This document shows positions 1-9,374 of a stretch of DNA of 64,000 bases, piece by piece. Source of the stretch: Endozoicomonas acroporae (GTDB lineage: Bacteria > Pseudomonadota > Gammaproteobacteria > Pseudomonadales > Endozoicomonadaceae); the NCBI RefSeq assembly GCF_002864045.1, contig NZ_PJPV01000009.1, positions 1 to 64,000 on the forward strand. Direction: 5' to 3'. Both the position numbers and the translations under genes were made by a program. Position 1 is the first letter of the stretch. Every line of letters starts with the position of its first letter. The notes under the pieces are model-generated. The model saw only the letters and a list, made by a program, of their open reading frames with translations. It was not told the DNA's origin and made no database searches.

Positions 1-427
1 GTGTAACCGTGCATTATTTCAATGTGTTTGATGTGTACAATCTCCGTTCACCCTGAGCGGAGTCGAAGGGTGATTGGCACAGTCTTTATTCAGGGCATGG
101 AGCTTACGCCCTTCGACTCCGCTCAGGACGAACGGAGTTTGGGCGTCATTGATAGAGAGAACCCATCAAATACATTGGAACCGTGTAACCGTGCATTATT
201 TCAATGTGTTTGATGTGTACAATCTCCGTTCACCCTGAGCGGAGTCGAAGGGTGATTGGCACAGTCTTTATTCAGGGCATGGAGCTTACGCCCTTCGACT
301 CCGCTCAGGACGAACGGAGTTTGGGCGTCATTGATAGAGAGAACCCATCAAATACATTGGAACCGTGTAACCGTGCATTATTTCAATGTGTTTGATGTGT
401 ACAATCTCCGTTCACCCTGAGCGGAGT
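1..427. repeat. 182-bp tandem repeat of the CCCTGAGCGG palindrome family
   Basis: The start GTGTAACCGTGCATTATTTC recurs at 1, 183 and 365, giving two full 182-bp units and a partial third. Each unit has short inverted arms around CACCCTGAGCGGAGTCGAAG and the complementary CCCTTCGACTCCGCTCAGGA. The first two units also contain identical 63-codon open frames, which are by-products of the repeat and not genes. The same family occurs near 3513, 6781, 10811, 12950, 20535 and 32870. From 428 to the pilin gene I see no gene. Confidence 0.9.
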
Positions 428-699
428 TAAGGGATTGGAGCAAGTGTCGGCTCACAACAAGGAGAGAGATCCATAAAAGCCGTGTTTAGCAAATCTCTGG
501 TTTTAGTGTTGTGACACATATCAAACCATGTTACTTTTTTCGTGTTCTGCGGAGTTATAAAGATGATAACCATAAGCTTTTAGCGGAATACACACTGAGA
601 AAGGACGATGTACCCAGGGTAGGGTGGTTAAAAGACGCATGTCTTGTAAGAAGATGCATGCTAAAAAAACTATAAATGATGTTCCCGGGGGACAGAAAA

Positions 700-1122
700 A
701 TGAAAAAACAACAGGGTTTTACGCTGATTGAATTGATGATCGTTGTGGCGATCATTGGTATTTTGGCGGCTGTGGCTATTCCGCAGTATCAGAACTACAC
801 AAGAGGTGCGACTGCCACTTCTGCTATTGCAGAAGCCGCTGCCTATCGAACAGCTATTGCAATTTGTTCTCAGACAAATAGCGGTGTACTGGATGACTGT
901 GATGCAGGAGACGAAGGGATCCCTGTTGTTGCTGGCCAGGTAACTGACGTAGCAAATGGTATTATCACTGTAGATGCTGGTGATTTCACCGGTGATGGTA
1001 ATAATGACGACGTTACTTTAACACCGAACACAGTCGGTGGTGTTATGCAGTGGGCAATTGAGGGCGTTAATGGTTCAAATTGTGGTAACTTTATTGATGG
1101 CTGCCAAGATGCGGCTCAATAG
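700..1122 (+). CDS. pilA: Type IV major pilin-like protein (PilA type)
   Basis: This 140-aa prepilin has a short charged leader, MKKQQG, followed by [20 protein letters not shown]. That is the class IVa pilin signature: prepilin peptidase cleaves after Gly and Glu5 of the mature protein is present. The hydrophobic helix is followed by an Ala-rich helix and a globular domain ending in a Cys pair ([11 protein letters not shown]) that would form the usual C-terminal disulfide loop. I chose the ATG at 700 because it sits behind a GGGGGAC purine run and gives a normal 6-residue leader; an upstream ATG at 676 would give an unusually long one. No assembly genes lie next to it, so it is a detached structural pilin or minor pilin. 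Confidence 0.9.
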   Translation: MKKQQGFTLIELMIVVAIIGILAAVAIPQYQNYTRGATATSAIAEAAAYRTAIAICSQTNSGVLDDCDAGDEGIPVVAGQVTDVANGIITVDAGDFTGDGNNDDVTLTPNTVGGVMQWAIEGVNGSNCGNFIDGCQDAAQ

Positions 1123-1175
1123 TAAAATGATCAACAGCAAGGTATTTAAGGCGGAAATCGCTAATTCATGACCTC

Positions 1176-1198
1176 TTTCCCACACTCCGGTGTGGGAA
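1176..1198 (+). terminator. Hairpin after the pilin gene
   Basis: TTTCCCACAC and GTGTGGGAA form a near-perfect stem with a four-base loop about 55 bp after the pilin stop. No clear T-tract follows, so it may be an mRNA-end stabiliser instead of a strong intrinsic terminator. Confidence 0.45.
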
Positions 1199-1398
1199 TG
1201 CATACCCGGTAAATGTCTTTCTAAGAAACTCCCACCGATTGAAGCACTCCTCGACAAACCAGCACCAACTATACGAAACAACACACGTAAGAGTCTGGTT
1301 CAATCGAACCGATGCTCTGGATGGAAATACATACGGTTGTTCGCAGATACTCTTGTCTCAGCTAATTTAGCAGGAATCTTGAGGCAGGGATTCGCATG

Positions 1399-1535
1399 GA
1401 GGCGAGGTTGTCGCGAAAGGTAGGCCTTAGGCGTTTTTTTTGGAATTACAAAGTGCACGAAGAGCACTAAGCCTTTGAAAAATTACTTAGTGCTCTTCGT
1501 GGTTCCAGTGCTTGTAAGACTTTCGCGACAGCCTC
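1399..1535. repeat. Palindromic element with inverted ends (TTGTCGCGAAAG family)
   Basis: The ends GAGGCGAGGTTGTCGCGAAAG and CTTTCGCGACAGCCTC are inverted copies. Inside lies a second inverted pair, ACGAAGAGCACTAAG and CTTAGTGCTCTTCGT. The same outer end (CTTTCACGACAGTCTC) recurs inside the moaE-moaD repeat near 44070, so end and core modules are shared between loci. The flanks from 1200 to 1633 hold no recognisable gene. Confidence 0.7.
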
Positions 1536-1633
1536 ATGCCCGTGGGAACAAGATCATAACCTAAACGCAAGCCTGAAATACCAAGAGATCATTTTCACTC
1601 AGCACCTCAAGCCTTCACGATCCAACCAAAAAC

Positions 1634-1906
1634 TCAGGCATTCGGATCAACAATCACATGAGCGCCCTTTTCCGCCGCCATCTTACGGCAGGCTTTATAG
1701 TCACGGTCACTGGTGATATAAAAAGTCGGAGCAATATTGACAGTAAGGTCCGGAGCCATTCCACGTCCACCGGATTGTCTTTCGGCATTGACCTGGCCCA
1801 TTGAGTAACAGACCATACCCTGTTTTTGAAGATCTTCCGCCTTATCAGCAGCCTGAACAGCACCGGCCAATAACATTCCCGCTACAGCAACAGCAATTAC
1901 TTTCAT
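1634..1906 (-). CDS. Small secreted protein of unknown function
   Basis: This 90-aa protein starts MKVIAVAVAGMLLAGAVQAA, a clear Sec signal peptide with a probable AQA/A cleavage site. The mature part is about 70 aa and contains two Cys residues (MVCYSMGQ and YKACRKMAAEKG), which could form a disulfide in the periplasm. I do not recognise the family. It is monocistronic, with repeats on both sides. The start is the only ATG that gives the complete signal peptide. Confidence 0.65.
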   Translation of the reverse strand: MKVIAVAVAGMLLAGAVQAADKAEDLQKQGMVCYSMGQVNAERQSGGRGMAPDLTVNIAPTFYITSDRDYKACRKMAAEKGAHVIVDPNA

Positions 1907-2101
1907 TGTTTCAGTCCTTTACGTGTTTTTTTAAGGAACTGTTGTTATCGGCCCCGGCTGCGATCATTTAGCCGCTTAATGGGTTTTTCTGGCAAATGCC
2001 TGAAGCCAATACAACACCTGCAATGAAGTATATTTGGCTTCTCCAATCTCACTGGCTGATACCGATAATCTGTTCTTTCGGGTACTCCAGCGGTCTTGAC
2101 G

Positions 2102-2295
2102 CCAATGGCACTGACTTAAGCGTGAAAGCCTTGACATAGTTAAAAGACTTTCACCACAAAGGCACAAAGACACAAAGGAAGAAAAAAGAAATCTTTTCTT
2201 TGTGTCTCTGTGCCTTTGTGGTTCAAATTCAAATCTATCAACCTATATCAATGTCCCTGTTTACGGGGCTTACAGGCTTAAGTCAGTGCCATTGG
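2102..2295. repeat. Nested palindromic element
   Basis: The outer arms CCAATGGCACTGACTTAAG (2102-2120) and CTTAAGTCAGTGCCATTGG (2277-2295) are exact inverted copies. Within them lies another inverted pair, CCACAAAGGCACAAAGACAC and GTGTCTCTGTGCCTTTGTGG, around an AAGAAAAAAGAAATC loop. The inner module also occurs between moaE and moaD at 44028-44143. Apart from this element, 1907-2558 contains no gene that I can support. Confidence 0.85.
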
Positions 2296-2558
2296 TCTTG
2301 ACGCTACGGCTTCAATCGGTCTGCTATCCCTATAAAAACCATACGCAGGTTGGACCCGATGTACTTTGATCTTGATCAAGTTTTTCCGGAGTCCCGGCTT
2401 TTTTGATCAGCAAAGGCAGCGATTAATAAATAAGCAGAATAAAAACAGCAATATTTACAAGATTATTGCCTTAACCAATGGCGACTGCATTCCATTACCG
2501 CCCGTCAAACCGGTAAGATGGTGAAAAACACTCCTGATCACTACATTGGACGTTAACC

Positions 2559-3299
2559 ATGAAAAAGCTGCTGGCCATTGCCGCTACCGCACTTATCCTG
2601 CCAATCAGCAGTCAGGCCGCACCGCTGGACCGGGAACAGCAACAACAGGTCAAAGAGCTGGTGCGTGAAGCCCTGATGGAAAACCCTGAAATTTTTCTCG
2701 ATGTTGTCAATGAGTTGAAAAAACGGGAAGAGTTAGCCAAATCACAGGCGCAAAACTCGGTGCTTACCAGCAATATGGCCGAGCTGTTTCACAGTGATGA
2801 TCCCTTTGCCGGTTCCTCAACCCCCAAACTGACCATTGCCTACTTTGGTGATGTGAACTGTGGATTTTGCAAACGGCAGGACCCGGTTCTGGAAGTGCTG
2901 GTCAACAATTACCCTGACCTGAAAATTATCTATAAAGACATGCCCATCCTCGGGCCCAGTTCAAGAGAGGCGGCGGCGCTCTTATTGGCAGCCAGGGCTG
3001 AAGGTAATGACGCCTATCTGGCGCTGCATAAAGCATTGATGTCTCATCGTGCCCGGCATGACTCGGCTTCCATTGCCGGTATTGTCAGAAAACAGGGGCT
3101 GGATGTGGAGGCACTGAAAACCGCCGTAGTAGATGATAAAGAGATTAACAAACAACTGGACCGTAATATCATGCTGGCCCAGAGGCTGGGCATTACCGGT
3201 ACTCCGGCTCTGGTGTTCCCCGATGAGGTGGTTAGGGGGTTTAACCAGGAAAATGTTCTGAAGGAGATGATTGATAAAAGGCTCAGGCAAATCAAATAG
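2559..3299 (+). CDS. DsbA-family thiol:disulfide oxidoreductase, periplasmic
   Basis: The protein has 246 aa. It starts with a signal peptide (MKKLLAIAATALILPISSQA), then a charged helical segment, then a thioredoxin-fold domain. The active site is CGFC at residues 101-104, in the usual DsbA/Com1 setting (FGDVNCGFCKR). The conserved cis-Pro loop appears as GITGTPALVFPD. This layout, an N-terminal helix plus DsbA-like domain, matches the Com1/ScsC/DsbG-like group that forms or isomerises disulfides in exported proteins. No redox partner (DsbB or DsbD) is adjacent. The exact subfamily cannot be decided from sequence alone. Confidence 0.88.
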   Translation: MKKLLAIAATALILPISSQAAPLDREQQQQVKELVREALMENPEIFLDVVNELKKREELAKSQAQNSVLTSNMAELFHSDDPFAGSSTPKLTIAYFGDVNCGFCKRQDPVLEVLVNNYPDLKIIYKDMPILGPSSREAAALLLAARAEGNDAYLALHKALMSHRARHDSASIAGIVRKQGLDVEALKTAVVDDKEINKQLDRNIMLAQRLGITGTPALVFPDEVVRGFNQENVLKEMIDKRLRQIK

Positions 3300-3338
3300 G
3301 CAGGAGTGAAAGCAACAAAGGCGTGAACTCCGGCTCAC

Positions 3339-3503
3339 TAAGTAGTTGGCCAAATGGAATCGTATATTTCTGGCTAAGTGGGCAGTTACTATGCAAGGCG
3401 CAACGTAGGGAGCATAGCCGTAGCTATGTGACCGGAGTTGCAACGCCGCAGAGTGACTGTCCACTTAGTCAGAAATATATGATTTCATTTGGTTAACTAC
3501 TTA
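3339..3503. repeat. TAAGTAGTT palindromic element, copy A (165 bp)
   Basis: The element begins TAAGTAGTTGGCCAAATGG and ends CATTTGGTTAACTACTTA, with inverted arms of about 50 bp (GTATATTTCTGGCTAAGTGG against the inverse). The centre carries GCAACGTAGGGAGCATAGCC and GTGACCGGAGTTGCAACGCC. Other copies lie at 4271, 17972 and 21896, with a remnant at 38341. It has no coding capacity, as expected of a MITE-like element. Confidence 0.92.
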
Positions 3504-3512
3504 TTGTGCCAG

Positions 3513-3580
3513 GCACCCTTCGACTCCGCTCAGGATGAACGGAGATCAGGGTGAATGGCAATCAGGATGAACGGAGATCG
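3513..3580. repeat. Short CCCTGAGCGG-family fragment
   Basis: ACCCTTCGACTCCGCTCAGG is followed by two degenerate copies of ATGAACGGAGATC, 24-28 bp apart. It is a degraded member of the family described at 1-427. Confidence 0.6.
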
Positions 3581-3649
3581 TGTTCCAAACCGGCAGGTTA
3601 ATTAAAGACTGTTCCTGCCAAGCTCTTTAATAAGCAAGGGTTTAAAGCA

Positions 3650-4081
3650 TCAGATTTCAGCAACGATACAGGCCTTGCGATCTTTACCGGTTCGCTCAAG
3701 ATAGTCTGAGAAGTCCGCAGGAATACGCCCGGTTGTTGCCCCTTCCCAATCCACTGATGAACCATCAACGGCTTCGTAGCGAAACAAATAACGCTGGCGT
3801 GTTTTTCCTTTACGGCCACCGCTGCTTTTCTCTTCTGACAGGTCTTTGATATCACCCAGGGAGAGACCAAGCTCTTTAATCTGTTTAACCACCGCATCCA
3901 GCGCTTCTTTTTTGCGGGCCTGCTGCTCTTCCACCTCCATTTGAGCCATCACTTTTTCTTCGTAAATGGCTTCAATGCGACCGATGACGCGCTGAAGGTC
4001 TTCAGCGTGCATATCGTGAAAGAGCTTGCGCACCTGAACTTTAGACTTCAGAACACCGAGAGCTTCATCAAAAATATTCAT
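3650..4081 (-). CDS. H-NS family nucleoid-associated protein
   Basis: The protein has 143 aa. The N-terminal half (to about residue 75) is a charged heptad-like coiled coil (EALGVLKSKVQVRKLFHDM, then EEKVMAQMEVEEQQARKKEA) suited to oligomerisation. The C-terminal segment reads YLFRYEAVDGSSVDWEGATTG followed by RIP, which resembles the H-NS DNA-binding domain, where W-x-G-x-GRxP forms the AT-hook-like loop. Here the loop is WEGATTGRIP, slightly different from the enterobacterial form. I use the ATG at 4081; a TTG at 4093 would add four residues. Such proteins silence AT-rich acquired DNA, which fits a window rich in accessory genes. Confidence 0.8.
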   Translation of the reverse strand: MNIFDEALGVLKSKVQVRKLFHDMHAEDLQRVIGRIEAIYEEKVMAQMEVEEQQARKKEALDAVVKQIKELGLSLGDIKDLSEEKSSGGRKGKTRQRYLFRYEAVDGSSVDWEGATTGRIPADFSDYLERTGKDRKACIVAEI

Positions 4082-4270
4082 GGTTTGAACCAATCTGGTA
4101 AATCAAAGGATCCATTAAACGCAGGGTTTAAAATTGGTAAAAAACTTAACATTGACAATTCTGCCTGTAAATAGACAAAAGCCCGTGCATAGCTGGTAAA
4201 AAAGTTGATAAAAAAATGAGCATATTTTCCCATTACCTCGCAAAAATGTGTTTTCAGACATCGTTATGCG

Positions 4271-4482
4271 TAAGTAGTTAACCAAATGAAATCATATATT
4301 TCTGACTAAGTTGTCAGTCACTCCCGGCAACTGCTCCTGCGTTGCTCTAGCTCCTGCATCCATGCAGTCGTGCGGCGTTGCAACTCCGGTCACATAGCTA
4401 CGGCTATGCTCCCTACGTTGCGCCTTGCATAGCAACTGCCCACTTAGCCAGAAATATACGATTCCATTTGGCCAACTACTTA
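4271..4482. repeat. TAAGTAGTT palindromic element, copy B (212 bp, enlarged)
   Basis: It has the same ends as copy A, but about 47 extra bases (CTCCCGGCAACTGCTCCTGC onward to GCAGTCGTG) lie in the middle, next to the GCGGCGTTGCAACTCC core. From 4483 to 4819 there is no convincing gene. A 31-codon frame at 4602-4697 is too weak to call. Confidence 0.9.
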
Positions 4483-4819
4483 ACAGCCAATTACATTACG
4501 ATGAAGCCATGAATCATAAGGGATAATACGAAGAATCAGGTTCCTCATCACATGGTTTGGGGTGTCAGTAAAGGTTAACAGTTAAGGTAGAAATCAGCAG
4601 CATGAAACAGGAAAGATTAATTAAAGCCAGAATACTGATCAATCATTTACTCACATTTCAGGAAAAAATAAAAAGTGGCCGCCTGCTTACTTCATGAAAG
4701 CCTGATTACTGAGTTTAATTCATATTCAAAAATACGCCAAAAAACCGGAACTCTGGCTGAAACTGAATCAATGGATTGAAGCAATAAGTTTCAAGCATAT
4801 TAAAAGTCAGTTTAATTAC

Positions 4820-4848
4820 AAAGCCCCGGAACACTTACCGGGGCTTTG
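4820..4848 (-). terminator. Terminator downstream of fadD
   Basis: AAAGCCCCGG and CCGGGGCTTT make a ten-pair GC-rich stem with an eight-base loop, 14 bp past the fadD stop codon. The T-run on the minus strand is short. Confidence 0.75.
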
Positions 4849-4861
4849 CTGATGCCTAAAA

Positions 4862-6577
4862 TCAGGCAGCCGTTTCGTGCTTCTTCATCTCTTCGGCGCG
4901 AAGATCTTTCCGCAGAATTTTACCCACTGGCGTCATTGGCAGAACATCCCTGAATTCAACCTGCTTTGGCACTTTATACGCAGTCAGGTTCAGTCGGCAG
5001 TACTCCTTGACCTCTTGTGCCGTTAAGCTTTTGTCCTGTGGAATAATAAAGAGTTTAACGGCCTCGCCGGTTTTCTTATCGGGCACACCAATAACGGCAC
5101 AGTTCTGCACTTTCTCATGCTTGGTAACCACATCTTCCACTTCGTTGGGGTACACGTTAAAGCCTGAGACCAGCACCATATCCTTAACCCGGTCGACGAT
5201 TTGCACATAACCCTGTTCATCGATAATGGCCACGTCTCCGGTTTTAAACCAGCCTTCGCTGTCAATCACTTCTGCCGTGGCTTCCGGGCGCTGCCAATAG
5301 CCTTTCATCACCTGCGGGCCTTTGACACAGAGTTCCCCACGCTCTCCCAATGGCAACTCATTGCCCTGATCATCAATGGTCTTCAGCGCCGTGCCGGACA
5401 TTGGCAAGCCGACAGTGCCCAGCCTGGAGTAACTGCCTGCAGGGTTCAGGGATACCACGGGTGAGGTTTCAGAGAGACCATAACCCTCGGAAATCGAACA
5501 TCCCGTGATTGTTTGCCAGCGGTTGGCAACCGCCGCCTGCAAGGCAGTACCACCGGACATGGTTAACTGCAGTTCACAAAAGTCCAGGTCTTTAAACTCC
5601 GGGTGATTCATCAAGCCAACAAACAGTGTGTTCAGGCCGATGAAGATATTCACCTTGTGGGGCTTCAGGGACTTGACGAACGTATCCATATCCCGTGGGT
5701 TGGCGATCAAAATGCTGTGTCCACCCTGATGGAAGAATGCCATCAGATGCACGGTGAACGCGTAGATATGATAAAGAGGCAGGGGCGCAACTGCGGTATT
5801 ACCATCAGGCTTTGCCACTGGCACACCATTATCATCGGTCTGGGACAACACATTGACCGTCTGCAGTACATTACTGACCAGACTGCGCTGAGTCAGCATA
5901 GCGCCTTTGGCCACGCCGGTGGTGCCACCGGTATACTGCAACACCGCCACATCATCAGGGTTGGCCGGTAGCGGTTTACTGTACCGGGATTTTTCCCCAA
6001 GCTTCATGGCCTGATTGAAGCTCAGCGCCTGTGGCAGCTTGAATGAGGGAACCATCTTCTTGACATGCTTTACCGCCAGATTAATCAGTGACCGCTTCGG
6101 CCAGGGCAGCAGGTCGGCCAGCTCAGTGACAATCAGGTGCTTGATGGGCGTATCCTGAATGATTTCCTCCACCAGGTGGCCAACCACATTGAGGCAGACC
6201 AGCGCCTTGGCTCCTGAGTCGGTAAACTGATGCTTCATCTCCCGGGCGGTGTAGAGCGGGTTGGTATTGACAATAACCAGACCAGCCTTGATTGCGCCAT
6301 AAACGACGATGGGGTACTGAATAAGGTTCGGCAGCTGAATCGCGATACTGTCGCCGGGCTTCAGTGTCGTATGGTTCTGGAGATAGGCAGCAAACCGGGT
6401 GCTAAGCTGATCGATTTCGTTGTAGGTAACCGTTTTGCCCATGCTGGTATAGGCTGGCCGGTCGCCGTATTGATGGACTGCATGTTCAATGACTTCGCCC
6501 AGGTTTTTGAACTTTTCAAGATCAATTTGGTCTGCAATACCTGGGGCGCGTTTGCCATCCCAAAAACTGGCTTCCAT
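4862..6577 (-). CDS. fadD: Long-chain fatty acid-CoA ligase
   Basis: This 571-aa acyl-CoA synthetase of the ANL superfamily activates long-chain fatty acids as acyl-AMP and then acyl-CoA, the entry step to beta-oxidation. The AMP-binding P-loop is YTGGTTGVAKGAMLT. The motifs SEGYGLSETSPVVSLNP, then GWFKTGDVAIIDEQGY and DRVKDMVLVSGFNVYPNEVE follow in the usual order, and the C-terminal catalytic Lys region is TPVGKILRKDLR. The length agrees with E. coli FadD (about 560 aa). The ATG at 6577 is preceded by GAGG at five bases; a GTG two codons upstream is possible. It is transcribed alone, with a stem-loop after the stop. Confidence 0.95.
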   Translation of the reverse strand: MEASFWDGKRAPGIADQIDLEKFKNLGEVIEHAVHQYGDRPAYTSMGKTVTYNEIDQLSTRFAAYLQNHTTLKPGDSIAIQLPNLIQYPIVVYGAIKAGLVIVNTNPLYTAREMKHQFTDSGAKALVCLNVVGHLVEEIIQDTPIKHLIVTELADLLPWPKRSLINLAVKHVKKMVPSFKLPQALSFNQAMKLGEKSRYSKPLPANPDDVAVLQYTGGTTGVAKGAMLTQRSLVSNVLQTVNVLSQTDDNGVPVAKPDGNTAVAPLPLYHIYAFTVHLMAFFHQGGHSILIANPRDMDTFVKSLKPHKVNIFIGLNTLFVGLMNHPEFKDLDFCELQLTMSGGTALQAAVANRWQTITGCSISEGYGLSETSPVVSLNPAGSYSRLGTVGLPMSGTALKTIDDQGNELPLGERGELCVKGPQVMKGYWQRPEATAEVIDSEGWFKTGDVAIIDEQGYVQIVDRVKDMVLVSGFNVYPNEVEDVVTKHEKVQNCAVIGVPDKKTGEAVKLFIIPQDKSLTAQEVKEYCRLNLTAYKVPKQVEFRDVLPMTPVGKILRKDLRAEEMKKHETAA

Positions 6578-6780
6578 GAACACCTCATACTTATTTTTTG
6601 TTGTTATCGGAAGGCGATGAAACAGTTATTTCCCTGGCCTGCTTTTTATGAGGCAGGTGTCTTACAAAAATCCTTTTTGCTTCATCTATTTCTGAGGATC
6701 ATACTATCTAAACGTTCAACCTTGAACCTAAAATGATAATTTATGCTGCTTTTTGTGCTAAAAAGCTTTCGGGCCAGTAC

Positions 6781-6982
6781 ATCATTTCGATGCGTTTGAG
6801 GTGTACAATCTCGCTTACCCTGAGCGCCCTTCGGCTCAGCTCAGGATGCACGGACGAAGGGTGATTGGCACAGTCTTTATTCAGGGTATGGTGTTTACGC
6901 CTTTCGACTCCGCTCAAGACGAACGGAGTCTGGGCGTCATTGATAGAGGGAACCCTGCAAACTCATCGAAATGATGTGCCAG
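6781..6982. repeat. CCCTGAGCGG-family palindromic element
   Basis: The outer arms CATCATTTCGATGCGTTTGA and CAAACTCATCGAAATGATG are inverted. The interior carries the family motifs CCCTGAGCGCCCTTCGG and CTTTCGACTCCGCTCAAGAC. It fills much of the gap between fadD and the GIY-YIG gene; 6578-6780 and 6983-7059 hold nothing I can name. Confidence 0.85.
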
Positions 6983-7059
6983 GGGTCAGAGGACAATGGG
7001 AACCGACCAGCTTCGGAGCGTGTTCTTCAGGCTTGTGCGACACTCTCTGCTCCCGGGAG

Positions 7060-7365
7060 TCAGCGATGGGTATTAAGCAATTTCCCGGCCCAGAGTTCAC
7101 AGCAATTTTCCGGTGAGGTGAGCAAACTCAGCTTTTGTGGACGAGTCAGCTTTTTGATGGCTGCTTCCCGTCGGCTGGCCGAAGAACGGTCATGATTACC
7201 TTCCAGGTAGACCAGCTGCTGTGGCTTCCGCCCCCTGAAATACCTGGCTCCCCCGACCGTACCGCAATGTTGACGCCAGCGCCGTTCAATATCCGTGGTG
7301 ATGCCGGTATAAAGGCTGCTATCACTGGCAAGAATTATGTAAACCGACCAACATCCATCCGACAT
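7060..7365 (-). CDS. GIY-YIG domain protein (YhbQ/UPF0213 type)
   Basis: The protein is 101 aa, the usual length of the small single-domain GIY-YIG group. The signature appears as VYIILASDSSLYTGITTD, followed by the conserved Arg in IERRWRQH and the downstream GARYFRGRKPQQLVY and SRREAAIKKLTRPQK blocks. Proteins of this type are predicted DNA nucleases acting on damaged or branched DNA; the cellular role is not well defined. The ATG at 7365 has a good AGGAAGAG site upstream. The open frame runs further 5-prime, but that stretch is the reverse reading of tyrP and is not coding. Confidence 0.85.
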   Translation of the reverse strand: MSDGCWSVYIILASDSSLYTGITTDIERRWRQHCGTVGGARYFRGRKPQQLVYLEGNHDRSSASRREAAIKKLTRPQKLSLLTSPENCCELWAGKLLNTHR

Positions 7366-7469
7366 TCTTTGCTCTTCCTGAACGATACCAAGTTGCTTTT
7401 TGATCCAATTGACCACGGCAGGAATTGTTCGGGGCCACTGAAATAGTGAGTCTATTCTCAGAGAGCCTT

Positions 7470-8678
7470 TCAGCCAATAGAAGGTAACATACCACCGATC
7501 ACCCCAAACTGGGCAACAATCACCAAAAGTCCAACAATAATGGCAATGGCCAGCGCCGGAATACCGCCAGCCACTTGATAGGGTTCTTCCATATGAAGCT
7601 TGCGAACCTTCCAGACCAGGGCCACGGGAATAAATACCGCCAGAATCACCAGGGCCACAGCGGCGTAACCCAGGGCAGTGACAAAACTCCCCGGCATAAA
7701 AATAGCCGCCAGCAGCGGAATCAATAGCGTGAGCGTGATGGTTTCGATGCGCCCCCAAATACCATGGGAGCGACCAAACACTTCTGCCAGATAGTCAAAT
7801 AACCCAAGAGCCACCCCCAGGAAGGACGTGCCCAGGGCAAAGGCAGCAAAGGCACTGATCATATAATCAAAACCGGACGCACCGGAATGGCGGCCGATGG
7901 CATCCATCAGCGAGGGTACACCATCCGGACGGTGTGCCATGGTCACCACCACCGCAGAGGAAACCACACCAATCACCACCGCCATCCAGATCACATAAAT
8001 GCTGAACGGAAGGGCGCTGCCACCGATCAGGGCATAGCGAAACCGCCGGGGTTTTCCCTGCACATACTGAACCACGGTGGGTACCGCACAGTGATAGCCA
8101 AATGAGGTGTATAACACCGGCAGCGCCGCGAATAAAATGCCAGGGGTACTGTTCTCCAGCCCAAGATTACTCAAACTGACCTCGGGCAGCAGTGACACCA
8201 CGATAAACAGCAGCAGGGCCAGCATCAGTGCGAACATCACCCGGTTGACCACATCAACCACCCGGGTACCGGTCACCACCAGAATGGCAACCAGCAACAC
8301 CACCACCGTTGCCGTGATGCGAAAAGGCAGATGAATCCCCTCTTTGGCCAGCAGGCTGCCCAGCACGTTGGCACTACCGGAAATGTAAGCTGCGCACAGG
8401 GAATAATAGAGGAACAGCATGGCGACCACGGCAATACCCTGGCCAACCGGCCCCATCAAACGCCCCATAACGCCATGCAGATTCTCTGCTTCGGGGCAGG
8501 CCCGGCAGGCCTCGGCAATCAACAGACCGCCATAGGTTGATAACCCCCACATCAAAAACATCAGGAATACGCCCCAGCCCAGACCGGTCAGTGCGGACAC
8601 CAGCGGTAATGCCAGCATGCCTGCACCAATGGAAGTACCGGCGACCAGAAGGCTGCTACCCAACGTCTGACTTTTCAT
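7470..8678 (-). CDS. tyrP: Aromatic amino acid permease (TyrP/Mtr type)
   Basis: This 402-aa integral membrane protein has about 11 hydrophobic segments. It belongs to the HAAAP family of proton symporters for tyrosine or tryptophan. The start MKSQTLGSSLLVAGTSIGAG, with the unwound-helix glycine motif GTSIGAGMLALP, is diagnostic for the family. The central GYHCAVPTVVQYVQGKPRR resembles the TyrP/Mtr signature. Substrate preference (Tyr or Trp) cannot be told from sequence. The ATG at 8678 lies behind a GGTGG site. A hairpin with T-tract stands just upstream at 8704-8727. Confidence 0.88.
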   Translation of the reverse strand: MKSQTLGSSLLVAGTSIGAGMLALPLVSALTGLGWGVFLMFLMWGLSTYGGLLIAEACRACPEAENLHGVMGRLMGPVGQGIAVVAMLFLYYSLCAAYISGSANVLGSLLAKEGIHLPFRITATVVVLLVAILVVTGTRVVDVVNRVMFALMLALLLFIVVSLLPEVSLSNLGLENSTPGILFAALPVLYTSFGYHCAVPTVVQYVQGKPRRFRYALIGGSALPFSIYVIWMAVVIGVVSSAVVVTMAHRPDGVPSLMDAIGRHSGASGFDYMISAFAAFALGTSFLGVALGLFDYLAEVFGRSHGIWGRIETITLTLLIPLLAAIFMPGSFVTALGYAAVALVILAVFIPVALVWKVRKLHMEEPYQVAGGIPALAIAIIVGLLVIVAQFGVIGGMLPSIG

Positions 8679-8703
8679 ATTCGGTCCACCTGCTTGATAA
8701 AAC

Positions 8704-8727
8704 AAAAGCCACTAAAAGTGGCTTTTG
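8704..8727 (-). terminator. Intrinsic terminator or attenuator ahead of tyrP
   Basis: On the minus strand AAAAGCCAC, a short loop and GTGGCTTTTGTTTT form a compact stem with a T-rich tail, ending 25 bp before the tyrP start. It may end transcription from the SEC-C gene about 190 bp upstream, or may control read-through into tyrP. No leader peptide with repeated Tyr or Trp codons is obvious. Confidence 0.7.
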
Positions 8728-8917
8728 AAAGTGGGAAACTTATATAAAATAGATCGACAACATGGCTCTATAAATAACCTGCCAGTACTAATAATGGACT
8801 GAATTAGAATTTTTTCTACTTATCAGATGTTTTTGCCAGCAATCTGATGGGAGTTTGACCCGGGGCCTGTAGAGTTTTTTTGCCTGCTCGCAGTAAACCC
8901 TTAATAGACCCTGGCTA

Positions 8918-9250
8918 TCAGGCGCAGCACTTTTTATATTTTTTCCCGCTACCACAAGGGCAAGGATCATTCCGGCCCGGCACTTTTTCCAGTACTGTGG
9001 TTTTGGGCGTATCCTTCAACAGTTGCAGGGCAGAGGTGTCCTCTGCGGCTTCTTCATCCACGTGAATCTGGCAAAACCAGCCATTCTCCAGAAACTCTTG
9101 TTCCAGCTCAGCCCGGCGCTCTTCGGTCTGCACAGTAAGAACGGCAGGGTTCTTTTCTGTTCCGAGACGGGCTTGTTTTTTACCGTCGAAAACCCGGTAG
9201 GCCTGTTTATCGTCAATTTGAAGATTGGTCTGGGTATAAAATTTGCCCAT
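8918..9250 (-). CDS. SEC-C motif protein (PBPRA1643-type)
   Basis: The protein is 110 aa and ends in a SEC-C zinc-binding motif, [18 protein letters not shown], the module also found at the SecA C-terminus. The N-terminal part ([20 protein letters not shown]) matches, from memory, the small group annotated as SWIM/SEC-C metal-binding proteins of PBPRA1643 type. The function is unknown; the motif binds zinc and in SecA contacts SecB and ribosomes. The ATG at 9250 is preceded by AGGTGATC. Confidence 0.82.
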   Translation of the reverse strand: MGKFYTQTNLQIDDKQAYRVFDGKKQARLGTEKNPAVLTVQTEERRAELEQEFLENGWFCQIHVDEEAAEDTSALQLLKDTPKTTVLEKVPGRNDPCPCGSGKKYKKCCA

Positions 9251-9374
9251 TTGATCACCTGTTAAGCTGGAAAATGTTGACTTCTCGGAACGAGAGCAAA
9301 AGGGAAATGCAAAACCGGAGCAGTTTACTGGAAGTGCCCGTCATTAGCCACCGACCAATTCTTTCCGGTACAGC

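Noticed and set aside
22-395. Two identical 63-codon frames in the 182-bp repeats
   Set aside because: They arise from the repeat unit itself, have no ribosome site and occur wherever the palindrome family is present.
2147-2225. CACAAAGGCACAAAG repeats as a CRISPR array
   Set aside because: They are inverted arms of a hairpin, not regularly spaced direct repeats, and there are no cas genes.
4602-4697. 31-codon frame MKQERLIKARILINH
   Set aside because: Too short, no good ribosome site and no similarity that I recognise; could be a relic.
7366-7758. N-terminal half of a 232-codon frame containing the GIY-YIG gene
   Set aside because: It is an alternative frame through the 3-prime end of tyrP; the GIY-YIG domain with its own ribosome site starts at 7365.
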